From the NCBI RefSeq assembly GCF_027853915.1, contig NZ_JAQGLA010000021.1, forward strand, positions 1 through 64,000: 64,000 bases of DNA, in the 5' to 3' direction. Made by a program: the position numbers and the translations under genes. The notes under the pieces are model-generated. The model worked only from the letters and a program-made list of their open reading frames with translations, was not told the DNA's origin and ran no database searches. Below are positions 7,679 through 15,431 of the stretch, piece after piece (position 1 is the first letter of the stretch; each line of letters begins with the position of its first letter). The DNA is from Saccharopolyspora oryzae. GTDB lineage: Bacteria; Actinomycetota; Actinomycetes; Mycobacteriales; Pseudonocardiaceae.

Positions 7679-9844
7679 GTGCCCACCTCTGTCCCGCGAT
7701 GGTCCGACCCGGTTGCGTTCGAGCCCGACGAAGACGACGTGCTCCCACCGGAGATCGCCGACGATCTCGCGAAGGCGGGCGGGCCCGGCCCGGCCGAACC
7801 GGCGCTGCCGCTGGCGGCGGCCAAGGCCAAGAAGGACATCCCGGACCTGCCGACGCTGCTGAACGTCGCGATCGAGGCGGTCGGCGGCGTCCCGCGCGAG
7901 GGCCAGGCCCGGATGGCCGAGGCCGTCGAGCACTCCATCACCTCCGGCGAGCACTTGGCCGTGCAGGCCGGGACCGGCACCGGCAAGTCGCTGGCCTACC
8001 TGGTCCCGGCGATCCGGCACGCCGTCGCCGAGGGCACCACGGTCGTCGTGTCCACCGCGACCATCGCGTTGCAGCGCCAGCTGGTCGACCGGGACCTGCC
8101 GCGCCTGTCCGGTGCGCTGGCCGATGCGCTGGGCCGCCGGCCGACGTTCGCGATCCTCAAGGGCCGCCGCAACTACTTGTGCCTGAACCGGATCCACGGC
8201 AACGCCCCGGAAGAGCCCGACGAGGGCGCGCTGTTCGATGCCTTCGCCGCCTCCGCGCTGGAGCGACAGGTCAAGCGCGTCCAGGAGTGGTCCACCGAAA
8301 CCGAGACCGGCGACCGCGACGAGCTGGTGCCCGGCGTGACCGACCAGGCGTGGCGGCAGCTGTCGGTCACCGCCAAGGAGTGCCTCGGCGTGCACCGCTG
8401 CCCGGTCGGCGTCGACTGCTTCGCCGAACGGGCCCGCGCCGAGGCCGGGCGCGCGGACATCGTGGTGACCAACCACGCGCTGCTGGCCATCGACGCCCTC
8501 GACGACCGCCCGGTGCTGCCCGAGCACGACGTGGTGCTGGTCGACGAGGCTCACGACCTGGTGGACCGGGTGACCTCGGCGGCGACCGGCGAGCTGACCG
8601 CGACCTCGGTGCGGCTCGCGGCTCGGCGCTGCGGGCGGGCCATCGACGAGGAGACCGCCGACCGGCTCGAAGAGGCCTCCGAGGGCCTGGACCTGGTGCT
8701 CCAGGCGGCGAATCCCGGTCGGCTGGAACAACTCCCGGAGGACCTCGGCGGTGCCCTGACCGCGCTGCGCGATGCGGCGTGGGCGTGCATCAACGCGCTC
8801 GGCCCGGAGCGCAAGGAGGACACCGACGGCAGCACCGCGCGCAAGCTCGCGCACGCCATCACCGAAGAAGTCCACGACACGGCGGTCCGGCTGCTCGAAG
8901 CGTTCGAGGACGAGAAGCAGCACGAGGTCGTGTGGATCTCGGCAGATCCAAACCGCCCGACGACCATCCGCATCGCACCGATCGGCGTCGGCGGGCTCCT
9001 GCGCGAGCGGCTGTTCGGCCAGCGCACCACGGTCCTGACCTCGGCAACGCTGGCGCTCGGCGGCTCGTTCGACACGTTGGCCCGCCAGTGGGGCCTGCCG
9101 GGGCAGCAGCGGGCCCAGCAGGTCGACGGGATGGCCACCGCCAAGGAGGCCCCGTCGGATTCCGGCGCCCTGAAGTGGACCGGGCTGGACGTGGGTTCGC
9201 CGTTCGAGCACCAGCGCAGCGGCATCCTCTACATCGCCAAGCACCTGCCGCCGCCGGGCCGCGACGGCCTGCCGCCGGAGTACCTGGACGAGCTGACCGA
9301 GCTGGTGCAGGCCGCGGGCGGGCGCACGCTGGGCCTGTTCTCCTCGATGCGGGCGGCCAAGCAGGCCAGCGAGGAGCTGCGGCAGCGGCTGTCGACGCCG
9401 GTGCTGTGCCAGGGCGACGACACGACGGCGCTGCTGGTCCGCCAGTTCGCCGAGGACCCGGAGACCTCGCTGTTCGGCACCCTGTCGCTGTGGCAGGGCG
9501 TGGACGTGCCGGGCGATTCGCTGCAGCTGGTGATCATGGACCGGATCCCGTTCCCCCGCCCGGACGACCCGCTCGCGTCGGCGCGGCAGAAAGCGGTGTC
9601 CGAGCACGGCGGCAACGGGTTCCTCACCGTCGCCGGGACCCACGCGGCGCTCCTCCTCGCGCAGGGCGCGGGCCGCCTCCTCCGCGCGCCGAACGACCGC
9701 GGCGTGATCGCGGTCCTGGACCCGCGCCTGGCCACGGCCCGCTACGGCGGTTTCCTCCGCGCGTCCCTCCCCCCGTTCTGGACCACCCACAACCCCCAGA
9801 TCGTCCGAGGCGCCCTCCAGCGCCTCACCGGCACCGCGACCTGA
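7679..9844 (+). CDS. ATP-dependent DNA helicase, DinG/XPD-like (SF2, Fe-S)
   Basis: 721 residues, GTG start. Walker A is in QAGTGTGKSLAYLVPA and the DEAH box in VVLVDEAHDLVDR. Cysteines in LKGRRNYLCL, AKECLGVHRCPVGVDCF lie between these motifs, where DinG/XPD relatives hold a 4Fe-4S cluster. The C-terminal helicase half shows LFGTLSLWQGVDVPG and the final arginine motif AQGAGRLLRAPNDRGV. It probably unwinds DNA-RNA hybrids or damaged structures in repair. It appears monocistronic. Confidence 0.92.
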   Translation: MPTSVPRWSDPVAFEPDEDDVLPPEIADDLAKAGGPGPAEPALPLAAAKAKKDIPDLPTLLNVAIEAVGGVPREGQARMAEAVEHSITSGEHLAVQAGTGTGKSLAYLVPAIRHAVAEGTTVVVSTATIALQRQLVDRDLPRLSGALADALGRRPTFAILKGRRNYLCLNRIHGNAPEEPDEGALFDAFAASALERQVKRVQEWSTETETGDRDELVPGVTDQAWRQLSVTAKECLGVHRCPVGVDCFAERARAEAGRADIVVTNHALLAIDALDDRPVLPEHDVVLVDEAHDLVDRVTSAATGELTATSVRLAARRCGRAIDEETADRLEEASEGLDLVLQAANPGRLEQLPEDLGGALTALRDAAWACINALGPERKEDTDGSTARKLAHAITEEVHDTAVRLLEAFEDEKQHEVVWISADPNRPTTIRIAPIGVGGLLRERLFGQRTTVLTSATLALGGSFDTLARQWGLPGQQRAQQVDGMATAKEAPSDSGALKWTGLDVGSPFEHQRSGILYIAKHLPPPGRDGLPPEYLDELTELVQAAGGRTLGLFSSMRAAKQASEELRQRLSTPVLCQGDDTTALLVRQFAEDPETSLFGTLSLWQGVDVPGDSLQLVIMDRIPFPRPDDPLASARQKAVSEHGGNGFLTVAGTHAALLLAQGAGRLLRAPNDRGVIAVLDPRLATARYGGFLRASLPPFWTTHNPQIVRGALQRLTGTAT

Positions 9845-9848
9845 CCAC

Positions 9849-9870
9849 CTCCGTCGCCCGGGTGACGGAG
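9849..9870 (+). terminator. Possible terminator hairpin after the helicase gene
   Basis: CTCCGTC and GACGGAG pair across CCCGGG-rich sequence 5 nt past the stop. There is no T-run, so this is only a possible 3'-end structure. Confidence 0.35.
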
Positions 9871-10125
9871 CTCGCCTCCGGCGTTCGGTGGTTTTGTCGG
9901 TGATCGACAACTCGGCGTTGGGCTTTCTGTTTTCGCGGGGTCGCCGGGTAGGTTGGGTCCGTCGTGCCGATCGGGCCGCGCCTGAGCTGCCCAAATCGGG
10001 GATAACACCTGGTCACAGCGCCGCAGACGGATGCGGATCCGGGGTGGCCGCGGCTCGCGCCGAGGCCCCGGTCCGACGTCGACGCCGACCGGTGGACGTT
10101 GTCGATCAACTGCTAGGGAGCCGTC

Positions 10126-10710
10126 GTGTCCGCACCGCGCCAAGCCGCGCCCGCCGCGAACCTGGCCAGGACTGTGGTCTTCGCCGCGTTCATCGCCGTC
10201 CTCGGCATCTTCCCGGGCTTCTACCTCGGCGGCGCCGCGGTGCCGATCGTGCTGCAGAACATGGGCCCGCTCCTGGCCGGCAGCATCCTCGGCGCCCGCC
10301 GCGGCGGCGCATCGGTGCTGCTGTTCCTGGCGCTGGTCGCGATCGGCCTGCCGCTGCTGTCGGGCGGTCGCGGAGGCATCGCCCCGTTCATCGGCCCGAG
10401 CGGCGGTTTCGTGCTCGGCTGGATCCTGTCGGCGGTGGTCGTCGGCCTGATCGTTCAGCGCTCGCCGAAGCCGGGCCTGCTGGTGCTGCTCACGGCCAAC
10501 GTCGCCGGTGTCGCCGCGGACTACCTGATCGGCATCCCGTACTGGGGCCTGATGATCGGCGACCTGGGCGCCGCCGCGACGCAGTCCCTGGTGTTCGTCC
10601 CGGGTGACGCGGTCAAGCTCGTCGCCGTCTCGCTGGTCGCCGTCGCGGTCCACCGCGCCGTCCCGGCGGCGCTCACCGGCGCTGCGCGCCGCTCGCCCGC
10701 CGAGGGCTGA
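10126..10710 (+). CDS. bioY: BioY, biotin-specific S component of an ECF transporter
   Basis: 194 residues, GTG start, six hydrophobic segments. BioY marks include the N-terminal helix FAAFIAVLGIFPGFYL, VPIVLQNMGPLLAGSILG and the segment IGLPLLSGGRGGIAPFIGPSGGFVLGWI. It captures biotin in the membrane and works with the ATPase and T subunits encoded at the end of this operon (13174-14450). The next gene starts 2 nt after its stop. Confidence 0.94.
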   Translation: MSAPRQAAPAANLARTVVFAAFIAVLGIFPGFYLGGAAVPIVLQNMGPLLAGSILGARRGGASVLLFLALVAIGLPLLSGGRGGIAPFIGPSGGFVLGWILSAVVVGLIVQRSPKPGLLVLLTANVAGVAADYLIGIPYWGLMIGDLGAAATQSLVFVPGDAVKLVAVSLVAVAVHRAVPAALTGAARRSPAEG

Positions 10711-10712
10711 CC

Positions 10713-12059
10713 GTGCTCCCGATCCTCGGCCGCTCCCCCGCTTCGCGGGTCGCGCACTCCGGCGCCGCGCTCGACGCGCCGGAGCTGCTCGCCCGGGCTC
10801 GCAGCGCTGCGCGGCTGCTGCGCCCGGGCTCGCGCGTCGCGCTCGACGGCGGGGACGCGCTGACGCGCTTGATCCACTTCCTCGGCGCGGACCTCGCGGG
10901 CTGCGCCACGCTCGTCCTCGAGCCGACGTGGACAGAACGCGACCGCTCCGCCGTCCTCGCCGACGCCGCCGTGGACGTGGTCCTGGACCTGGGTGAACGG
11001 CCTGTTCACCTCACCGACCGGAACGAACGGACCGTTCGCTCCGTCCCCACTGGCGACGAGGCGACGCAGTTCTACCTGCCGACGACGTCGGGGAGCAGCG
11101 GTCGCCCGAAGGTGATGGTGCGGTCGCGGCGCTCCTGGTTGAGGAGTTTCGACGCGCTGGACCTGGGCTTGGAGCAGCACGACCAGGTCCTGATCCCGGG
11201 TCCGCTGAGCTCCTCGCTGTTCCTCTTCGGCGCCCTGCACTCCCTGCACGCGGGCGCCGACGTGCACCTGCTCGACAAGTGGTCCGCCCAGGACGCTGTC
11301 GACGCGGCCAGGCGCAGCACCGTCGTCCACCTCGTGCCCGCGATGCTCAGCGCGCTCGTGTCCACTTTGGAGCGGGACGCGGTGTTCCGGTCCGAATGCG
11401 CGCTGCGGCTGGTGGTCTGCGGCGGCGCCCGGGTGGACCAGGAGCTCGAGGAACGGCTGGCCAAGGTCCTGCCGGGTTGCGAGCTCGTCGAGTACTACGG
11501 GTCCGCCGAGCATTCGCTGATCGCGGTGCGGCGCGGCGGCCGCCTGCGTCCCGTCGTCGACGTCGAGGTGCGCGACACCGAGCTCCGCGTCCGCTCCGAG
11601 CTCACCTTCGACGGCTACCTGAGCAACGGCGTCGTCATCCCGCCGAGCACCGACGACGGCTGGTCCACCGTGGGCGATCGGGCGATCCTCCACGACGACG
11701 GGTCGCTCGAGGTCCTCGGTCGGGCCAGTGCGGTGATCAACACCGGAGCGCGGTTGGTCGGCGCCGAGGAGGTCGAGTCCGTGCTGCGCGGCGCGGACGG
11801 CGTGAAGGACGTCCTGGTCGCGGCCACCCCGCATCCCCGCTTCGGCGAGCTGGTGACCGCGGTGGTGGAGGTCGATCCGGCCGATCCCCCGTCGCGGCGC
11901 GACCTGCGCGCCAGGGCTCGGCATGCGCTGGAGCCCGCCAAACGACCCCGGCGCTGGTTGGCGATCGGCGAGCTGCCGCGGACCGCGTCCGGCAAACCGG
12001 CGCGCGCCCTGGTCGCGGAGCAGCTGCGCGATGGAACGCTCGCTGCGGAGGCGTTGTGA
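10713..12059 (+). CDS. AMP-forming acyl-CoA synthetase (YhfT-like) in the biotin transport operon
   Basis: 448 residues, GTG start. The adenylation motifs are intact: the phosphate loop TSGSSGRPKVMV, VEYYGSAEH, the Asp in GWSTVGDRAI and the C-terminal catalytic Lys in PRTASGKPARAL. It is shorter than typical FadD proteins. In Bacillus subtilis a BioY homologue (yhfU), an acyl-CoA ligase (yhfT) and a thiolase (yhfS) form one BirA-controlled operon, and this gene occupies the yhfT position. It may activate a pimelate-like or biotin-related acid; the substrate is not known. Confidence 0.85.
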   Translation: MLPILGRSPASRVAHSGAALDAPELLARARSAARLLRPGSRVALDGGDALTRLIHFLGADLAGCATLVLEPTWTERDRSAVLADAAVDVVLDLGERPVHLTDRNERTVRSVPTGDEATQFYLPTTSGSSGRPKVMVRSRRSWLRSFDALDLGLEQHDQVLIPGPLSSSLFLFGALHSLHAGADVHLLDKWSAQDAVDAARRSTVVHLVPAMLSALVSTLERDAVFRSECALRLVVCGGARVDQELEERLAKVLPGCELVEYYGSAEHSLIAVRRGGRLRPVVDVEVRDTELRVRSELTFDGYLSNGVVIPPSTDDGWSTVGDRAILHDDGSLEVLGRASAVINTGARLVGAEEVESVLRGADGVKDVLVAATPHPRFGELVTAVVEVDPADPPSRRDLRARARHALEPAKRPRRWLAIGELPRTASGKPARALVAEQLRDGTLAAEAL

Positions 12060-13177
12060 ACCGAACTCCTGTGGTGATCGCGGCGAGGCGGACGCCGATC
12101 GGCGAGGCCGGGGGCGTTCTGCGCCACCTGCCGGTCGACCGGCTCGCGGCCCCGGTGCTGCGCGCCGCGCTGGACGACGCCGGTGTGACCACTGTGGACG
12201 ATGTGCTCCTCGGCAACGTCCTCGGCCCCGGCGGAAATCCCGCTCGGGTGGCGGCGCTGCGGGCCGGGCTCGGGGAGTCCACGCCCGGCATGACCGTCGA
12301 CCGGCAGTGCGCGAGCGGGCTCAGCGCGATCACCACCGCAGCCGCCCTGATCAGCGCCGGTGCCGGCGACTGGTTCCTCGCAGGTGGGGCGGAAAGCCCG
12401 TCGACCGCGCCGTGGCGCGCGTGGCGCCCGCGTTCGGCGACCGAGCCGCCCCGCTTCTACCAGCGCGCGCCGTTCGCGCCGGCCGAGATCGGCGATCCGG
12501 ACATGGGCCCGGCAGCCGACCTGGTCGCGGCCGAGGCCGGGATCTCCCGGGAACGCCAGGACGCGTTCGCCGCCCGCAGCCACGCGCGTGCCGTCGCCGC
12601 GCGCGAAGCCGGCCGGTTCGACGCCGAATTGGTGCAGCTCAACGGGGTCACGACCGACGAACGGCCGCGCGCAGGCTTCACCGCCGAACGGCTCGCCCGG
12701 TTCCGGCCCGCGTTCACCCCGGACGGCACCGCGACGGCGGCGAACTCCTGCGGCATCAACGACGGCGCGGCAGCCGTGCTGATCACCACCGAGGAGCAGC
12801 GGCGCCGGCTCGGCGTGCCCGGCCTGCGACTGGTGGGCTCGCGGAACTCCGGGGTCGACCCGAACCGGCTCGGCCTCGGCGCGGCGCCCGCGATGCGGGA
12901 ACTGCTGGCGGAACGCACCCCGGAAGTGGTCGAGTTCAACGAGGCCTTCGCCGGGCAGGCGCTGGCCTGCCTGGACGCCGCGGGGATCGACGAGCAGCTG
13001 GTCAGCCCGGACGGCGGCGCCATCGCGCTCGGCCACCCGTGGGGTGCGTCCGGCGCGGTGCTGGTGGTGCGGCTGTTCAGCCGGATGGTGCGCGCCGACG
13101 GGCCGCGCACCGGTCTGGCCGCGCTCTCGTCCGGCGGCGGGCTGGGAGTGGCGACGATGTGGGAGCGAGTGGGTTGA
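12056..13177 (+). CDS. Thiolase-family protein (YhfS-like), second catalytic Cys replaced
   Basis: 373 residues. The GTG overlaps the preceding TGA by four bases. The first nucleophile Cys85 is present in DRQCASGLSA, along with NEAFAGQA and the GHPWGASGA histidine loop. The C-terminal motif, normally C-x-GGG-x-G, reads LSSGGGLG, so Ser358 replaces the Cys that acts as general acid/base in Claisen condensation. The protein may act as a hydrolase or acyltransferase, or use Ser differently. Its place in the biotin operon matches yhfS of Bacillus. Confidence 0.88.
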   Translation: MNRTPVVIAARRTPIGEAGGVLRHLPVDRLAAPVLRAALDDAGVTTVDDVLLGNVLGPGGNPARVAALRAGLGESTPGMTVDRQCASGLSAITTAAALISAGAGDWFLAGGAESPSTAPWRAWRPRSATEPPRFYQRAPFAPAEIGDPDMGPAADLVAAEAGISRERQDAFAARSHARAVAAREAGRFDAELVQLNGVTTDERPRAGFTAERLARFRPAFTPDGTATAANSCGINDGAAAVLITTEEQRRRLGVPGLRLVGSRNSGVDPNRLGLGAAPAMRELLAERTPEVVEFNEAFAGQALACLDAAGIDEQLVSPDGGAIALGHPWGASGAVLVVRLFSRMVRADGPRTGLAALSSGGGLGVATMWERVG

Positions 13178-13848
13178 TCGAGTTCGAGGGCGTCGGGCAC
13201 AGCTACGACGAGCGCACCGTGCTGGACGGCGTGGACCTGCGGTTGGGCGAGCAGCGCGTCGCGTTCGTGGGGGCGAACGGGTCCGGCAAGTCCACGCTGG
13301 CCCGGATGATCAACGGTCTGGTGCACCCGTCGCGGGGCCGGGTGCTGGTCGACGGCGTCGACCCGGTGCGCAACGGCCGCGCGGTGCGGCGCCGCGTCGG
13401 CTTCGTCTTCACCCACCCGGACAGCCAGATCGTGATGCCCACGGCCGGTGAGGACGTCGCGTTCTCGCTGCGCAAGCAGGGCCTGTCCAAGGCCGAACGG
13501 CAGGACCGGGCCGCCGAAGTGCTGGCCCAGCACGGCTTGGCGGGTTACGCCGAGCACCCGGCGCACCAGCTCTCCGGCGGGCAGAAGCAGCTGCTGGCGC
13601 TGTGCTCGATGCTGGTGCTGGACCCGGACGTGCTGGTCTGCGACGAACCGACCACCCTGCTCGACCTGCGCAACAAGCGGCACTTCGCCGAGGTCCTCGC
13701 CGGGTTGCGCCAGCAGGTCGTGCTGGTCACCCACGACCTGGACCTGCTGGACGACTTCGACCGCGTGGTGGTGCTGGAGTCCGGCAAGGTCGTCGCCGAC
13801 GACGAACCCGGCCCGGCCGTCCGGTACTACCGGGAGCTGGTCGGATGA
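13174..13848 (+). CDS. bioM: BioM, ECF transporter ATPase subunit
   Basis: 224 residues. Walker A VGANGSGKSTLARMINGL, the signature HQLSGGQKQLLALCSML, Walker B VLVCDEPTTLLD and the switch His in VTHDLDLLDDF define a CbiO/BioM-type ABC ATPase. It energises BioY with BioN. The chosen start is TTG 13174 (spaced 8 nt from GGGAG, overlapping the thiolase stop); GTG at 13159 would add five residues. Confidence 0.93.
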   Translation: MIEFEGVGHSYDERTVLDGVDLRLGEQRVAFVGANGSGKSTLARMINGLVHPSRGRVLVDGVDPVRNGRAVRRRVGFVFTHPDSQIVMPTAGEDVAFSLRKQGLSKAERQDRAAEVLAQHGLAGYAEHPAHQLSGGQKQLLALCSMLVLDPDVLVCDEPTTLLDLRNKRHFAEVLAGLRQQVVLVTHDLDLLDDFDRVVVLESGKVVADDEPGPAVRYYRELVG

Positions 13849-14450
13849 ACCCGCTGGGCCTGTACGAACCGGGCACCAGCCCGGTGCACCGGGCCGCGGC
13901 GGGCTGGAAGTTCCTGGCGCTGCTGGTGTTCGCGGTGGTGATCTTCGTCCTGAGCTCACCGCTCGCGCTGACCGGCTGCGCGCTGGCGGTGGCCCTGCTC
14001 TACGCCGTCGCGCGGATCCCGGCACGCCGGTGCTGGCAGATCTCCCGACTGCTGATCCCGCTGCTGGTGATCGTGTTCCTGCTCCAGTGGTGGATGCTCG
14101 GCTTCGACAACGCGGCGGTGGTCTGCCTCCGCCTGCTGGCGGCCCTCGCCATGGCGAACCTGTTCACCCTGACCACCCGCGTCGACGACCTGGTCACCGC
14201 GATCGAACGCGGCCTGGGCCCGACCCGCCGCCTCGGCGTCCGCCCGGAACGCATCGGCCTCCTCGTCGGCCTGACCCTGCAAGCGGTCGCGGCCCTGTCG
14301 ACCATCGCAACCCAGGTCCGCGAAGCCCAACGAGCCCGAAGCGCCGACCGCTCCATCTCGGCCTTCGCGGTCCCGTTCCTGGTCAGAACCCTCCGCCACG
14401 CCGACGACCTCGGCGAAGCCCTGGCAGCCCGGGGCGTAGGCGACGACTGA
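13845..14450 (+). CDS. bioN: BioN, ECF transporter T (coupling) subunit
   Basis: 201 residues with about five membrane segments. The two coupling-helix arginine motifs that dock on the ATPase are visible as REAQRARSADRS and LGEALAARGVGDD at the C-terminus. The ATG overlaps the bioM TGA (ATGA). With bioY and bioM it completes a BioMNY biotin importer. The gene is the last of the operon and is followed by a repeat-rich intergenic region. Confidence 0.92.
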   Translation: MNPLGLYEPGTSPVHRAAAGWKFLALLVFAVVIFVLSSPLALTGCALAVALLYAVARIPARRCWQISRLLIPLLVIVFLLQWWMLGFDNAAVVCLRLLAALAMANLFTLTTRVDDLVTAIERGLGPTRRLGVRPERIGLLVGLTLQAVAALSTIATQVREAQRARSADRSISAFAVPFLVRTLRHADDLGEALAARGVGDD

Positions 14451-14472
14451 CCGCCCCTGCCCGCGGAAATCC

Positions 14473-14486
14473 GGGACTTTAGCCCC
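14473..14486. promoter_or_regulatory. DevR/DosR-box-like sequence
   Basis: GGGACTTTAGCCCC resembles the core of the mycobacterial dormancy regulator site (GGGACTWWAGTCCC) with one mismatch in the core; the outer bases fit poorly. It points to no intact downstream gene on the + strand, so it may be a relic or chance. Confidence 0.3.
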
Positions 14487-14688
14487 TGGTGCGAACACCC
14501 CCGCCCTGGGCACATTGATGGGTACCGGGGAAACCCGGTCGACCGGCCCGAGGATGCAGTGGCCTTGACGACCGATCAGGCCGCCAAAAGACCTAGTGAT
14601 CGAAAGATCACGAAACATTCTCGGGCTCGGCCCATGTCTGGACCCGTTTCGCAGCCCTCCCAACCAGGCCCTCCGCACCCCAGAACCG

Positions 14689-14739
14689 CAGTTTCAATTG
14701 AAACTGCGATCCGCCGCACCTGGGATCTACAGTTTCAAA
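14689..14739. repeat. Palindrome repeat, one full and one truncated unit
   Basis: A full CAGTTTCAATTGAAACTG copy is at 14689-14706. Exactly 41 bp on, a second begins at 14730 but breaks after CAGTTTCAAA. The 23-nt spacer is nearly the same as at 4072-4094. The break coincides with the switch to AT-rich sequence of the toxin locus, so the repeat may mark the edge of a recombination event. Confidence 0.85.
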
Positions 14740-14753
14740 TACTCCCTGCTAGT

Positions 14754-15014
14754 TCAGCCGGAGTTCATGCCAGAAGGCACCCCGAAACGCTTTCGCGCAT
14801 AGTAGACAGCATCTTCCACGACAGCCAGGGAAAGCTCTCGAAATACAATGATGCGCAGGTCTGGCGATCCGTAATCGCCCACTTGTGTTATTGCTATTTC
14901 AAGAACACGAGAAACATCATCCGCTTTCCTGAACTCCAGAGTCTCCGCATCGGCTGCCACATCAGAAGCGGAAACAACGTCATAATTATTTCCAGCGAGC
15001 CACACCTGAGTCAT
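14754..15014 (-). CDS. Small protein, probable immunity to the RHS C-terminal toxin
   Basis: 86 residues (MTQVWLAGNNYDVVSASDV...), no family recognised. Its ATG overlaps the stop of the RHS C-terminal module (ATGA), it is visibly AT-richer than its surroundings, and it lies directly after a polymorphic-toxin tip. These are the usual position and traits of a cognate immunity gene. Predicted cytoplasmic, with no signal or membrane helix. Function is inferred from position only. Confidence 0.65.
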   Translation of the reverse strand: MTQVWLAGNNYDVVSASDVAADAETLEFRKADDVSRVLEIAITQVGDYGSPDLRIIVFRELSLAVVEDAVYYARKRFGVPSGMNSG

Positions 15015-15418
15015 GCCACGAAACCTACGAATTCTCCCGCTTTGGTGAACCGAAGACCGACCCCCTGACCGCCATCGAGCCTAAATGATATCAACTCCTC
15101 ATACTTTCCAGCAACTCTCCCGTACTCCTCCTGGACGACAGTGGACGGATTCGCCATCACGTCTTCCACAAACCGATTAGCTGCCTCGTTGTAACCAGCC
15201 GGATCACCTTTACTCGGACGGTACTCTTCAAATAAATACGCTTCACCAGGACGCCCGAGCTTCTTTTGTAGCGCCCTACCAGCGACCGTGTACTCACCGC
15301 CCTTATGCAGTTCGTTAGCGCTTTGAATAAAACGGTCATAGCACGGGTTCAAGCCCAGCGGGTCATACCAACTAATCGGATTGTCAACGTATTTTTGGGG
15401 TGCATACCCTCCTTCCAT
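15011..15418 (-). CDS. RHS C-terminal toxin module (frame-displaced tip of the RHS gene)
   Basis: From ATG 15418 this frame encodes 135 residues, but the same frame is open further up to the G7 tract at 15682-15688 and there reads the missing end of the RHS core (DLVGTPTELVNDQG, YDPAIAGYSSSDPIG). It passes the hallmark NPISWYDPLGL junction, then a variable tip with GRALQKKLGRPGEAYLF and the tail GGQGVGLRFTKAGEFVGF. That tip pattern recalls RNase-type (BECR-fold) toxins at the ends of RHS and CdiA proteins; this assignment is tentative. Separate translation from 15418 is doubtful. It is better seen as the detached 3' part of the gene at 15432-19274. Confidence 0.65.
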   Translation of the reverse strand: MEGGYAPQKYVDNPISWYDPLGLNPCYDRFIQSANELHKGGEYTVAGRALQKKLGRPGEAYLFEEYRPSKGDPAGYNEAANRFVEDVMANPSTVVQEEYGRVAGKYEELISFRLDGGQGVGLRFTKAGEFVGFVA

Positions 15419-15431
15419 CCCAATTGGGTCA

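Larger units (their letters stand above)
14451..14753. other. Repeat-bearing gap between bioN and the toxin locus
   Basis: No convincing gene. It holds a DevR-box-like sequence (14473-14486), a short GTG-started frame without family resemblance, a GTGATC-GAAA-GATCAC hairpin (14596-14611), and the palindromic repeat pair described separately. Base composition falls towards AT after about 14730, where the toxin-immunity segment begins. Confidence 0.6.
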
